Positions 46,603 through 57,716 of a stretch of 64,000 nucleotides of DNA are shown in pieces. The stretch's first letter is position 1. The number at the start of each line of letters is the position of its first letter. The stretch is from the NCBI GenBank assembly GCA_051294375.1, contig CM119267.1, forward strand, positions 18,206,992-18,270,991, written 5' to 3'. The position numbers and the translations under genes were made by a program. The notes beneath the pieces are model-generated. The model did no database searches. It saw only the letters and a list, made by a program, of their open reading frames with translations, and was not told where the DNA came from. Source of the stretch: Paraspadella gotoi. Lineage: Eukaryota > Chaetognatha.

Positions 46603-49600
46603 TCACCAGAGTCTCGAGTACATGTCGGCGATCTCGGCTTGCATCAGAATCTTGAGTTGAGGTCTCTTCGTCTTGAACGTGGGAGTGAGCAGGCCCGCCT
46701 CCACGGTCCAGGGCTCCGCGCAGAGCTTAATGTCCTTGACGAGTTCGAAAGATTTGAGTCCCGCCTGTCGACCCAGTTTGTTCACGTCCTCCATCACCCC
46801 TTTTTTCACGCGTTCGTTGGCCAGCAGCGCTTCGTAAGTCACACCCTCGATTCCGTTCTTGTTTGCCCAGTTTTCGATTTCTGTTGAGGGGAAAACAAGA
46901 GATTGGATGGAAGGGGAAGGCCGAAGGGGAAAAAAAGAGAACGGAAGGTAGGTTTTGTGGTGGAATAGAAAAATATCCGATTTATCGTGGAAATGAAAAC
47001 AATTATTAATACTTACCAGGTTGATTCGGCACGATGAAGGCGACGAGGCATGACTTGTAACTTTCGCCGTGAATGAAGATTTGAGCGACGAAGCAAGATT
47101 GCGAGAAAATTCCCTCGATCTTTTCCGGAGCAATGTATTCCCCCTGAAACGAAAACAATTGGGAAAATGTAATTACGGGAATGTAGGTTGACATGAATAC
47201 GAATAGAACGAATCGAAAAACCTGTGCGAGTTTGAAAATGTGCTTTTTCCGGTCTACGAGAGAGACGGCGCCGTTGGAATTCCACACTCCGATGTCGCCT
47301 GTATGCAGCCACCCGTCAGGGTCGAGAGCCTCCGCGGTTTTGACCGGATCTTTTAAGTATCCTGGATTAAAATTGATTTATTTATTGCTTGGGTTGATAG
47401 ATTTGAACGAAAAGCGATTTTAAAATGATTCCCAAGTATTTCAAGGATTCCCGAATCCCAAGGCTAACCTTGGAAAACGTTTGGCCCCTTTAAGCAAACC
47501 TCTCCCTTTCCGTCCTTGGCCAGAAGCCCCATGTCGGGTACGTCGGCGAGTTTAATCTGGGTATGGACGATTAACAAGTTTGAGCAAACAATGTCGGATC
47601 TGCCCACGATCATTATCGGTAATTAATTAATTAATTATTAATAAATTATTTAATTAATTAATAATTAATTTATTCAAGTTAATTATTTAATTAATTAGGT
47701 AATTAATTAATTAATTTGATCTGAAATGTTTGTTTTGATTAATTAATTGACTGATTAATTATTGATTAATTAATTGACTAATTGATTAATTAACTGATTA
47801 ATTATTATATCTTGCAATTCGTGAAACAGGTTCTTTGTTTTTCCATTTAAACTCATTTCCACTCAAACAATTCCATCGAAACTTGATTTCCAGTTTAATC
47901 ACGCACTTTTGTACCCAAATACAAAATTTTAAGTCAATTGCCCTATCCACTCATGAGTAATTGGTATTCAAATAGTGAAATATATTTTTTTGTTTTTTTC
48001 CATTTAAACTCATTTTCACTCGCACGATACCATCGAAACTTTATATCCTACTCAATCACACACTTCCCTACCCACACACAAAATTTCATTCCAATCCATC
48101 CATCCAATCACGAGGTGGGACGGACGGACATCGTTTTTTTTTCATAATTTATCAGAATTCGATGTTCTGACTGAATATAAGTAAATGCCCGACAAGATTG
48201 AGGGGGGGGAGACCGACGGACCGACAAAGTGAATTATAGAGTCGGGATCTGCTGAAAGCAGATCCGACTAAAAATAGAAGGGAATGCCGCATCTATTGTA
48301 AGTGACATTCCAAGCCTTGGTCGTTTCCTCTTTCTAACCCGAGTGCAAGGTAGTGGAGCTCCGACCTGACCCACGGTAATTTCCCCTGGCAGCTGACACG
48401 AGGCGACCGCGGCGCATTCCGTCTGTCCGTAGCCCTCGACGACGACGGCGCCCGTCACGCAGCGGACAAACCGCATCACGTTGGGTTCGAGCGGCGCGGA
48501 ACCGCAGAAAATGGCGCGAACTCGACCGCCCATCGTCGCGTGAACTGAGGGGAAAGAAACGTAAAAAAAAATTAGGTTTTTTGAAACAAAACTGAACCGC
48601 TCTATTCGACGAGCGAAAACCTTTGTTGAAGACGAGTCTGTCCCAGATTGAGGTCTTCCTGACGATCCCGCGTTCGATCTCAAACGTTTTTCGCTTCAAA
48701 GCCAAGTCAAATAATATGCTCTTCAATTTTGATACGCGCGCCTTTGCCTGAACATTGTCGTACATCCGGTTTAGCAGCCTGGAGAAAAAGATGAGAGTCT
48801 TAGGATCAAACCTTAACTAGTCCACAATGATATTCTTCAACGATACTCTACCTCGGAACGGTCGGAAAAATTGTGGGCTTGAGTTCGGCCATATCGTCCA
48901 TGAGAAGCTTCATGTCCCCTTGGAAAAAACCGATGGAGGAACCGAAAGCCAAGAGAATTGAGGTTGACACCTAAAAGATGAACGAATGTCAAAATGGCAG
49001 ATTTAATGACACGAAAACGATTTTACACGCCACGCACCTGCTCGAAGGTGTGAGCCAGGGGAAGGTAAGAGAAGACAACGTCACTAGGACCCAAACGGAG
49101 TTGTTGAACGTGTTTTTCCAACCCGGCCACCGTCGCAGTGTAATTTCCGTGCGTCAACAGAGCGCCTTTGGGGTCGCCTGACGAGTTCAAGAAGAGCATT
49201 CGTTAGAGAAAAGTTTTCAAAGCGAAGCAAAATCTCATCAAAATCGAACCTGTGGTTCCGCTCGTATAGCAGACGAGGGCGACGTCGTCAGGTTTCGGCG
49301 GACGAATGGGTCGCGGGTTTGCTCGACCCGAAGCGAGAATTTCGTCGAAGGAATGAAGAACAATCTGCGCGGAGGCAGCGAGGGCTTTCAGCGCTTTCAT
49401 CGTCGCTACCTCCGTGGGAATGATGAGAATTACATGGCGCAAAGATGGCGTTTCTTCCCGCCTAGAAATAGAAACCAGATATATATATTAAATGCAAATA
49501 AAAAGCAAATTTTAGCGGTCTAAACAACCACAACAACAACAACAACTTTACAACACGTTCACCAAACGACCATTTAACCGTTTAGTGGTCAGTTAAACCT

Positions 49601-50815
49601 GACCTTGTAATATCGTTTACCCGTTCATGATTTTCTCTATTGTTATGCTTATGACCATTGTAACCTTTTTTACTGTTTTGTTTTTATGTTTCCTTTTTTT
49701 GTTGATGATCTTCGATCATAATATATTTGCCTTTCACGCATTAAACAACTCTAGATAATTTTTACCAAAAATCTCATCAAGTAAAGTCACCACAAAATGA
49801 ACATCGAATTCCTAATGAGGCTAACCTGTTGAGCAAAGATTGCACTTTTTCAGTTGTGTCGCAAAGAACAATGGAGATGAGTCCTTGGTTTATAATGAAA
49901 GTGCAAGCGCGGGGTCCAAGCGTGTCGTACAGCGGTACGGCGCACATCGAGTACGCCCAGGCGCCCTGAGCGGCAATCAGCCATTCCTTGTTGTTTTGAG
50001 AGTAAATGCCGATTAACTCTTGGTTAAATCCTGTATAAAAATATTTAAAAAATTAAAATAGGTCTTCGAAATATGAAAGTAATGATGCGCTGAATAGGGT
50101 AACCGACCGGTGTGCGGTTCTCCGCCGGCGCTGTGGAGTTCAATGCCCAATGCCAATATCCCGGCGCCGAACGCATTGGCTCTGGATTCCACCTCGGAAA
50201 AGGAGATCCATTCGTAGCGAGATCCTTATGTAAAGGTAAAATAGTCATTAGTCAACAACAAAAATCAATCGGCACCAATTATTCTATACTTGGGATCTTA
50301 CCTGGAGTTGGCCTCCAACCGAGACAGGGTCCGTCTTCGGACACCCTCATGCCCCGTTTGAAGCAATCGTGAAGCGTCTTGCATTCGTCGAACGCCACTC
50401 GGCGCAATTGGTCGTCGGCGTCGCAGAAGAGCGAGACGCGTATCTCGGCGCCGTGGTCGTCGACGCCAAGTCGTTTAGATATTCGATTTCGGTCGAAATT
50501 GATCCTTTAAACAAGGGGAAAAATTTGTATAATTATATAATTGTATAATTATAAATTAATGTTTCAAAGTTTGTTTACTGGAAAGGCTTCGTCGATCGAG
50601 TGAGAAAATAAATAGCTGTGCCGACAATGGCGGCGCCAGCGACGCCGACGGCCAAAGCGGAAGGCGAAATATCACCTCCGGCCTCTAGAATGTCCGAAAA
50701 AAGCCGGAACCCACGGTCCAAGAACGGATACCCGCTTTTAAAAAAATGGAGAAAATTACCGTCAAAATATAATCAAGAAAAAAATGACTTCTACACAGAC
50801 TCACCTCTCCAACAT
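46603..50815 (-). CDS. Long-chain fatty-acid CoA ligase (ACSL)
   Basis: Fourteen coding exons: 50815-50805, 50734-50579, 50504-50302, 50224-50108, 50030-49826, 49461-49250, 49177-49038, 48970-48852, 48778-48621, 48544-48339, 47556-47469, 47361-47222, 47143-47017 and 46880-46603. They give 719 residues in frame. The enzyme activates long-chain fatty acids to acyl-CoA using ATP, usually at ER or outer mitochondrial membranes. An N-terminal membrane anchor (ALAVGVAGAAIVGTAIYFL) precedes GPCLGWRP. The AMP-binding P-loop reads YTSGTTGDPKGALLTHGN. Then come YLPLAHTFEQ, FCGSAPLE, EGYGQTEC, GWLHTGDIGVW and the C-terminal AQGEYIAPEKIEGIF. These match the ACSL1/5/6 type. The start could also lie in an upstream exon, since the first exon may extend to 50843 with an acceptor-like TTTTTCAG before it. 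Confidence 0.93.
47600..48300. repeat. Repeat-rich ACSL intron: TTAATTAA block and duplicated retroelement-tail-like unit
   Basis: Within the 782-bp intron 48338-47557, the stretch 47618-47805 is built of AATTAATTA units. Then two diverged copies of a ~150-bp unit (about 47830 and 47990) share TTTCCATTTAAACTCATTT, CCATCGAAACTT and CACACAAAATTT-type segments. The end has GGGACGGACGGACAT and GACGGACCGACAAAG, sequence typical of the 3' tails of some retroelement-derived repeats. The class call is inference. Confidence 0.5.
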
Positions 50816-51100
50816 GTTCACGAGATTCTTTATCACCTCAACACTGAAAAAAAAATATGTAAAATATGGACGGATGGTTCAGAAAAAAAAAAGAAATCCG
50901 AAATGGCATTTTAACAAAAACGAAGCTTCATATTTTATGTATTACTATTAGTAATAAATCAACATTCTTATCCGCTTTCAGCTTTGTTACAAGGGGCTTT
51001 TAGTCGAAAAAAAGTTTAACTTGGCAAGGCGGAATTTCCTAATCGGCAAAAAAATTAAGAACCACAGCTACGATTTGCAAATTGTTTTCATCGTTTGACA

Positions 51101-54100
51101 TCAATCGGAAGGAATCTCGTCCCGTCCAGTATCTTTCATTTCCGAGACGTCGTTCATAGAGTCGGACTTGACGAGCGATTCATCGATGGTGGTGCTGTCG
51201 ACGGAGGCGGGTCGTGAGGACTCTGACACGAAATCATCCTCGAGCGCCTCGTCGACGTCGTCTTCGATTTCATCGATAGGGGAAGAGACTACTTGGGAAG
51301 TAGGCACCGGACCCGCGATCGGCGTATCAGGCCGAGGCGGATCTAAATCAGGCAGGGAAGTTACTGATTCGTCTGCTGGTATTTTTTTAGCAGCTGGGGC
51401 TGGCGCGGCTGTTGGAGCTACGGTTGAGGATGACGATAATACAGATGATGGAGTTGAATATGGGACAGAAAATGGAGCAACCATGGGTTCTACAACAGCA
51501 GTGCCCGCTTCGACGTCGGACGCTGTCCCAGATTCGGCAGCATGAGTAGCGGACGGTAGGAGTTTAGATTTGACAACAGGAGCAGAAACCGACGGAGCAA
51601 TAGGACCAACCGATGGCGTAGACAAACGATGACGAGATAATGAATGGGCCGAGGTTAGCGATGGTGCAACCGATGGAGCAACTGATGCCGCAGCTGATGC
51701 CGCAGTTGATGCCTCGGTAGAAGCGACCGCTTGCGCAGCAGAAATCTCAACTTCTGCCATCTTTGGCTGAACACTAGATGGTTCAGGAGTCCGAGAAACC
51801 TCGGCTCCGACACTCACAGTGCGTTGGGAATGCGAATGAAGCTGACTAAACAACATCTCCTTCAAACTGTCGCCGCCAACTTTCGAACCAACAGTGACGG
51901 CCTTATCGGAAGATGACGATTTTAAAGCGTCATCAGGAACCCCGACCATGCCGCCGCCGCCGTCACCCTCTCCCCGCCGTCCGTTCTTTAGTTCAGAATC
52001 GACGAGGGCGTCGGCCAAAAAGATGGCGAATTGCTCGACTTCCGCGGCAACCTCCGCCAAGGCTTCGTCAACTACCTCCTCGGCGACCGAGTCGACGACG
52101 CGAGCCGCCGCCGCAGCGTCCACGAACCCGAGCGACCTCCAGCGACGAATATTTTTTTCGCGGGCGAGGAGTATGTTGCGACGATGGAGATCGGGAAGGA
52201 AAATGCTGACTGCGGAGGAGGAAGAGGAAGAGGCGAGAACGTCTGGGGAACACCGTCTCCCCGGAGGGTGGGCATCGCGATGAAAAGGGGCGAGTTCATT
52301 CGTATTGTCAAGGTTGACTTCCTCAACGACCGTCGGGAAAAGGATAAATTTATCTTCGATTTTCGTCTTCTCATCTTTAGTTTCGATTCGGACAGAAGAA
52401 GCGACGATCTCAGCGGATGCAGGAGCAGAGGTGGGGATGGCGGACGTAACGTTTTCCCGATATTGCGAAGTCCCGTTCGAAGATACTCGAGCGAGTACCG
52501 GGGCCCCGCGAAACTGTCTAGCTCTAAAGTCGCCTCCGTTGCCGAATTCCAATCCGATCCATTTTTGACGTATCGCGTCCTCCTCTGTCTCCATCTCCTC
52601 CAACTTACGAATCAGTTTTAGGGTATCGAAATTCGCCTCGAATTTTGCGTCCAACTCCTCGTCAACTGCCTCGGAATTCTGGCCTCTCTTTTGTTTATCG
52701 TTGTCCTTGACGGGACGAAATTGAACGGAATGATTGTTTCTAGGACACCGTCTCGCCACCACCCGCGCGCTCTTTTCACGCATCTCCCTTTCGATGCGGC
52801 CCCCGTTCTCAGCGTCTTCTTCCTTCTCCGGCCCGGCATCGACCGAGGGTGGATAGGAAGCGGCGTAGCTCTCAAGAACCTCGCTCTCGTCGGAAGAGAT
52901 CGCCGTTGAAAAGTTTTTAGGGGCGATCTCGATGAACCGGGGAACGGAAAAAACTCTTCTCATCTCGGCTGACGTAGCGTCTTGAACCGACTGTTCGGCG
53001 CCAATTTCTGCATATTTTTCCGGAGAATATTGTCGATGTTGGGAAGGTTGAACGCTCGGTTCGTTCGGTTGGTCTAGCGACGGTGATGAGTCGACTTCCT
53101 CAGCAAGGTTAACTGGAGGTGCCGGTGGAAGGATGGTACGAGGTGCAGGTGGCAAAGGTGGACGCCGCCTCGGATTAGGTTTGTTGCCCCGTGTCGAAGC
53201 AACATTGGGTTTAACACGAACATCGCTGGCTGCGTTTCGAGCGGAGACGAACGAGGGTTTATTGTTTCGACCAATTAAACCGGTCGAGGCGGCTCGCGAC
53301 GGGTGCGTAGGTCCTTTCGGTCTGAGCGGACGCGAAGGAGTTTTCTTTGGTCTCGCCGAGTCGAATGCGCTCGAAAAGGTTTTGGGCGGGGGTGGAAGCG
53401 GCATCCTGAGCGGCGACGGAGCCTCGTTAAGGTTGCGCCATGGCACCGGCTCCTCGCGCTTTGACGTCGCCCGATTAAAAATCGCCTTCGAGAGATCGTT
53501 GAGGAATTCAATCGCCATCTCGGCTCGTTCCGTTTCATCGCCCTGGCTCCCTTCGCCGCGGCACCGAGCGACGCACAAGGACGTCTGATACAAAAGATTC
53601 TCCATCTCAGTGAGGAGGTGCCGGTGCTCTGGTCCAGCGTGGACGACGAAAGGGAGCAGAGACAGGTAGTTGGACGAGTGACGCAAGATGGCGCGGAGCA
53701 AGGATACGAGTTTCTGACGAACGAAGGCGACGGAATTGTTGGAGAAAGCCAGTTGCGTCACTTGGCGGCGAAGAGTGTAGACGTCACGAGATATGCTGAT
53801 CTTTATAAATGTTAAAAAAAGTATTGTGATGAGAGAAAGAGAGCTCAATTCTTCATTATTGCTCCATTTCCGAAAAAAAACTTACCGCCGTCTTGTTAGC
53901 ACGCGTCTCCCTTCTCTTCAACTCGTCCGCCTCCATGTTCCTGTAGACGGCGCGCTTTTCGTTGGCGTCTTTTGCACTGCATCGATGAATCGCGACGTCG
54001 ATCATCCCCATGAGTTGCAACAACGCCGAATCGACTTCGTCGCGAAACTGTTGCTCGGACATTACCGGCGGCGCCGCGTTTGAAGCGGCGCCCTTTCGCG

Positions 54101-54845
54101 TCTTAACTCGCTCGGGGGCGGGTTTAGACGCTGAGGATTCGGCGCTAGTCATTTTGGAAGCTTTGGGCGCCGGTTCTTCGTCGCGGGCAAGGGCCTTCGG
54201 TTTGGAATCGACGGCGCGGGACGAAGAGGTGGGAGGAGGAAATTGATCGATAATTTTGAAAATGCCATCGTCGATGACATCGCTTTTGTCTTTTAACTTC
54301 GCTTCTCCTCGTTTCAGAGCGACAGACTTTTTCGTTTCCCTCGACGCAACAGTTTTAGGAGCCGGAGTCTTAACTTTCGGCGCCGATTCTTCCGTGACAA
54401 TTTCATTGTCTTGGTCTCCTCCTTCCATCGTCATTCCCCTCAGCATTGCCTCCACGGACCCTGCGTTGCGAGACATCCGCTCCAAGTAAAGCTCCACCTC
54501 CTGCTTCTTCCGCTTGACGTCCGACTGGGCCAACTGGACGACCTTGTCAAGAAACTCGGCGTCGATCCTGCCGACCTCGGGCTCCGTCAGGCGGCGTTGG
54601 AAGGGATCGTCGACGCGAAGGCCCTTAAGACGCTCGATTCTCAAGGCGGCGTTGTTCGTGCCGTGGCGCGGAGGTGATTTTTCAACGACAAAGGGAAGGC
54701 GCTGACACGGCGGCCCCGTCAAAAGCGAGGCCGGGGCACCGAGAGAGAAAAGTAGCTGATTGGGTGGCGCCATTTTGGGACGACGTGTCTCGGGAGAGGC
54801 GTTGACGGGTAACCCGACGGGATGTGGACGAGGAGAACCAGGCAT
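51101..54845 (-). CDS. Unrecognised 1219-residue low-complexity protein
   Basis: Two exons, 54845-53886 and 53800-51101, separated by an 85-bp intron, keep one frame. I do not recognise the family. The first exon is Pro/Lys/Ala-rich, with a predicted helix (EPEVGRIDAEFLDKVVQLAQ continuing into basic KRKKQEVELYLERM) near residues 85-125 and another (EQQFRDEVDSALLQLMGMID) near 265. The second exon starts with a helical segment (VYTLRRQVTQLAFSNNSVAF) and goes on to long Pro/Arg-rich stretches. It includes a helix with EEMETEEDAIRQKWIGLEFG-like sequence near residue 760 and a Ser/Ala/Val/Pro region (ASVAPSVAPS). It ends very acidic (DEIEDDVDEALEDDF). No signal peptide or membrane segment is seen. 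It looks like a scaffold or cytoskeletal/centrosomal-type protein, but that is only an impression. The start is the first Met of the long open frame. Confidence 0.7.
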
Positions 54846-55419
54846 TTATTGAACGTTCGGACCAACCATGTCACGCGTGAAAATCCTTCCACATTATTAA
54901 ATGTTTCAGCTCGAAATTACAAAGTCATAAGGCGCGAAGGTTTACTTAGCAAGAACTAAATAGAACAACGAAAATAAGAAGATCAAGAGCCGTGGGAAGA
55001 AAAACATTTTATTCGGCCATTACTCCGAACGCAACAGCAAAATGGTTGTGAAAAAAAAACCCACTCCTGCCGGACAAATATTTTTATTGTATATAATGGT
55101 TCGAAAATTAAAAACGAATCACTGCGATATTTAGGTAAAAATTAATCCGGGATTTAGGCCCCCCCAGTGAACGCTACTTTTTACATGTCAAAAAAATTAA
55201 CGATTTGGGATTAACATATCATCGTATTTAGTATTAGCGCAGACGGCCGTTGGGTTTTAGGAGGCGTCTATCATTTGATCGTCTTCACATTTTTTTTAAA
55301 AAATGGGAATGCGAGTAAGTTGCAAAAGCAATTTCCGTAAATATTATTGTAATTATGATTTTTTAGAATCCCAAGAGAAAAAGTTAACCGGAGAACGAGG
55401 GGTCCAACGTCGCCCGAGG
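54846..55419. other. Spacer between the unrecognised gene and PDAP1
   Basis: 574 bp, AT-rich, with the upstream region of the 1219-residue gene and the 3' region of PDAP1. Nothing else recognised. Confidence 0.6.
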
Positions 55420-57228
55420 TTACGTTTTCTTCTCGGCGGCGGCTGCGGCGGTGGCGGCCTTTTCCCGCTTCGCCGCCGCTTCTTCCCGTTGCTTTCGAAT
55501 AATGGCGAGACGAGCCAAATCGGCCTGCGCCTCCTGAGTCTCACCGGCCAGGTGCTTCTTCATGTAGCGGGCGTGCGCCTCCTGGGAACAGTGAAAAACA
55601 TCCAACGGTCGGATCGCATTAACCAAAATTTTCAAATCATTCTCTCTTGATAAACTCGAAACAATGAGAGAGAGAGAGAGAGAGGAGATGAGAGAGGAGA
55701 GAGAGAGAGAGAGAGTGTTAAAAAAATGATTGGCCAAACAATAGAGAAACCGGCAAAGAGAAGAGCGCGCGCCGTCAAGCAGACCGAAAGAAAAAAAAAA
55801 GAAAAAAAAAGAAGAAAGAACGAATATCGGATGATTTTTTTTTTCGAGCGAGGATCGAACGATCTTTTCAGGGACAGGCGATGGAGGATATAACATGACG
55901 GCTGTTATTATTATTCATTTAACAAATATCATTATTTATAATATTTTTCATAAAAAAAATTAAGATATACCTGGTTAACAGCTGTTTAATGAAATCTAAA
56001 CCGATTGACAAACAAATAATAAACCCATTGCAGCCCACAATAAATGACTGAGAAGACGAATAAATCGGGATTGGGTTGTGAAAACTTGTGATAGATACGA
56101 TCCGGGGTCGTTAAACTAAGAACTAAGAGATTGTGTAAGTCAAAGAACTTTGCCCCCATAGGATTGCAAAACACGCCCCCCCGAATAAAGTAGTCCGCTT
56201 TTCTCTCTCAACCATGGCAACCCATTAAGGATTTAAAACGAAGCGGTTTACCGGCCCGCCATTTAAAACTAATTAGAAAACTAACACAATAAATCATTTT
56301 TGGCTAATTTAGGAGTTAAAAAGAAACTTGGCCGATAGGAAACATTACTATAATTGAAACAAATTATCTCGTCTTCTCTGTTCCTTCTTACCTGCTTTTC
56401 GATCTCCTCCCTCTCCCGACGCGTTAGCTGCGATCGGTCCGGCTTTTCCGGCTTTTCCGGCTCAACTTCCGTCACCTTCTTCGTCGTCTTCTTCGCGTGG
56501 TTGGGATTCTCGATGGCGATGAGGTGGGACACGCCCTTGTGACGTTCGCGCCCGTCGTCGTCTTCATCGCTGCTCTCCTCCTCGCTCTCTTCCTCCGAAC
56601 TAGAGGGCGGGAGCTCGCCCGGAGCGCCACGATCTGAATGTAACGGTACTTTGGGTCAATTGGCTGAGGCGAAAGAGGCGTGGGAAACACTGAATGGAAC
56701 ATTTTAAAACTGGAACCAACTGGATCAAACTGCCGGCGAGGGAAAGAATATGTAATAGCACCTTACGCTCGATAAATAATCCGCAAGAAAAACACACAAC
56801 AAAGCCGAATATCAAGAGCCAATCGACCTTCGATTGGAACTTTACTTGGAACTTCGACCAGATCGAGAATTAGAAAAATCGAGCGATAAACATTTCGGAC
56901 GTCGACCTTTTTTGGCTTTGGTCTTCGCCGCGGCTTGCGGCGTCTCTTCCTCCTCCTCCTCCTCGTCGCTTTCGATTCCCTGCTGCTGCCGCCACTGCCG
57001 CCGCTTCTCTTCCTTCTCCATTTGCGCCTTCAACTCATCAGGGTTGGTGAAGTGGCGACGTGCTCCTGATATAAAGGGGGGTATGAATGGAGAGGGGGCA
57101 ATTTCAGCAAAGAATCAATGAATGACGAATTATATGTCAGTAATATATATGTATATATATATATATATGTACTTACCTTTGGGGTTGTTCTTTTTTCCTC
57201 GTCCGCGACTGCCTCCGCGAGAAGACAT
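55420..57228 (-). CDS. PDAP1: PDAP1 / HASPP28 (PDGFA-associated protein 1) family protein
   Basis: Four exons, 57228-57177, 57065-56907, 56633-56392 and 55581-55420, give 204 residues (vertebrate PDAP1 about 181). The start [18 protein letters not shown] is followed by [11 protein letters not shown]. Acidic, Ser-rich stretches ([27 protein letters not shown]) look like casein-kinase-2 targets. The signature HASPP28 region is [20 protein letters not shown], then [14 protein letters not shown] and [40 protein letters not shown]. It is a charged, mostly helical protein of poorly defined role, reported as a PDGF-A-binding and RNA-associated phosphoprotein. The last intron includes a GA microsatellite at about 55667-55715. 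Confidence 0.93.
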
Positions 57229-57716
57229 TTTGATTATTGTTCCATATAATTGACAAACGAGAAATTTAACAAATAACTGCAATGGAAATAAAACTTCATG
57301 GGGCGAAGAAATCGCGTTAGGGTCTGCACAGTGCACAGTACACAAATTATCAAGTGCGTCAACATCGACCTGGAATTTTAAAACAATACGTCAACTGGGG
57401 CTACTAAAAGTCCGTCACTCGAAAATAAGGTCGCCCAAGCAGATTGACAAACCAAGAAAAGTGACGAGAACATAAGAAACTACAAATAAAAACTAGACGA
57501 ATGTGAATAAATACGAGTAATCTCCTCTCATCAATTATATTATTGATTTTTTGCTTATGAATAACTATATAAAAAATTTTCAAAAAAAGCTGCAATTTAC
57601 TGGTTCTAGCTATCGGCCGCGTAACTTTCTGATACCTTCCAACAAGTCAAATGTTTGATTTTTGGTTGTTTGCGGTTTTATGCGAACGAGAAAATCTAAT
57701 CTACATTGATACATCG
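57229..57716. other. Spacer between PDAP1 and NKRF-like gene
   Basis: 488 bp, AT-rich, containing the PDAP1 upstream region and the NKRF 3' region. No gene recognised. Confidence 0.6.
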
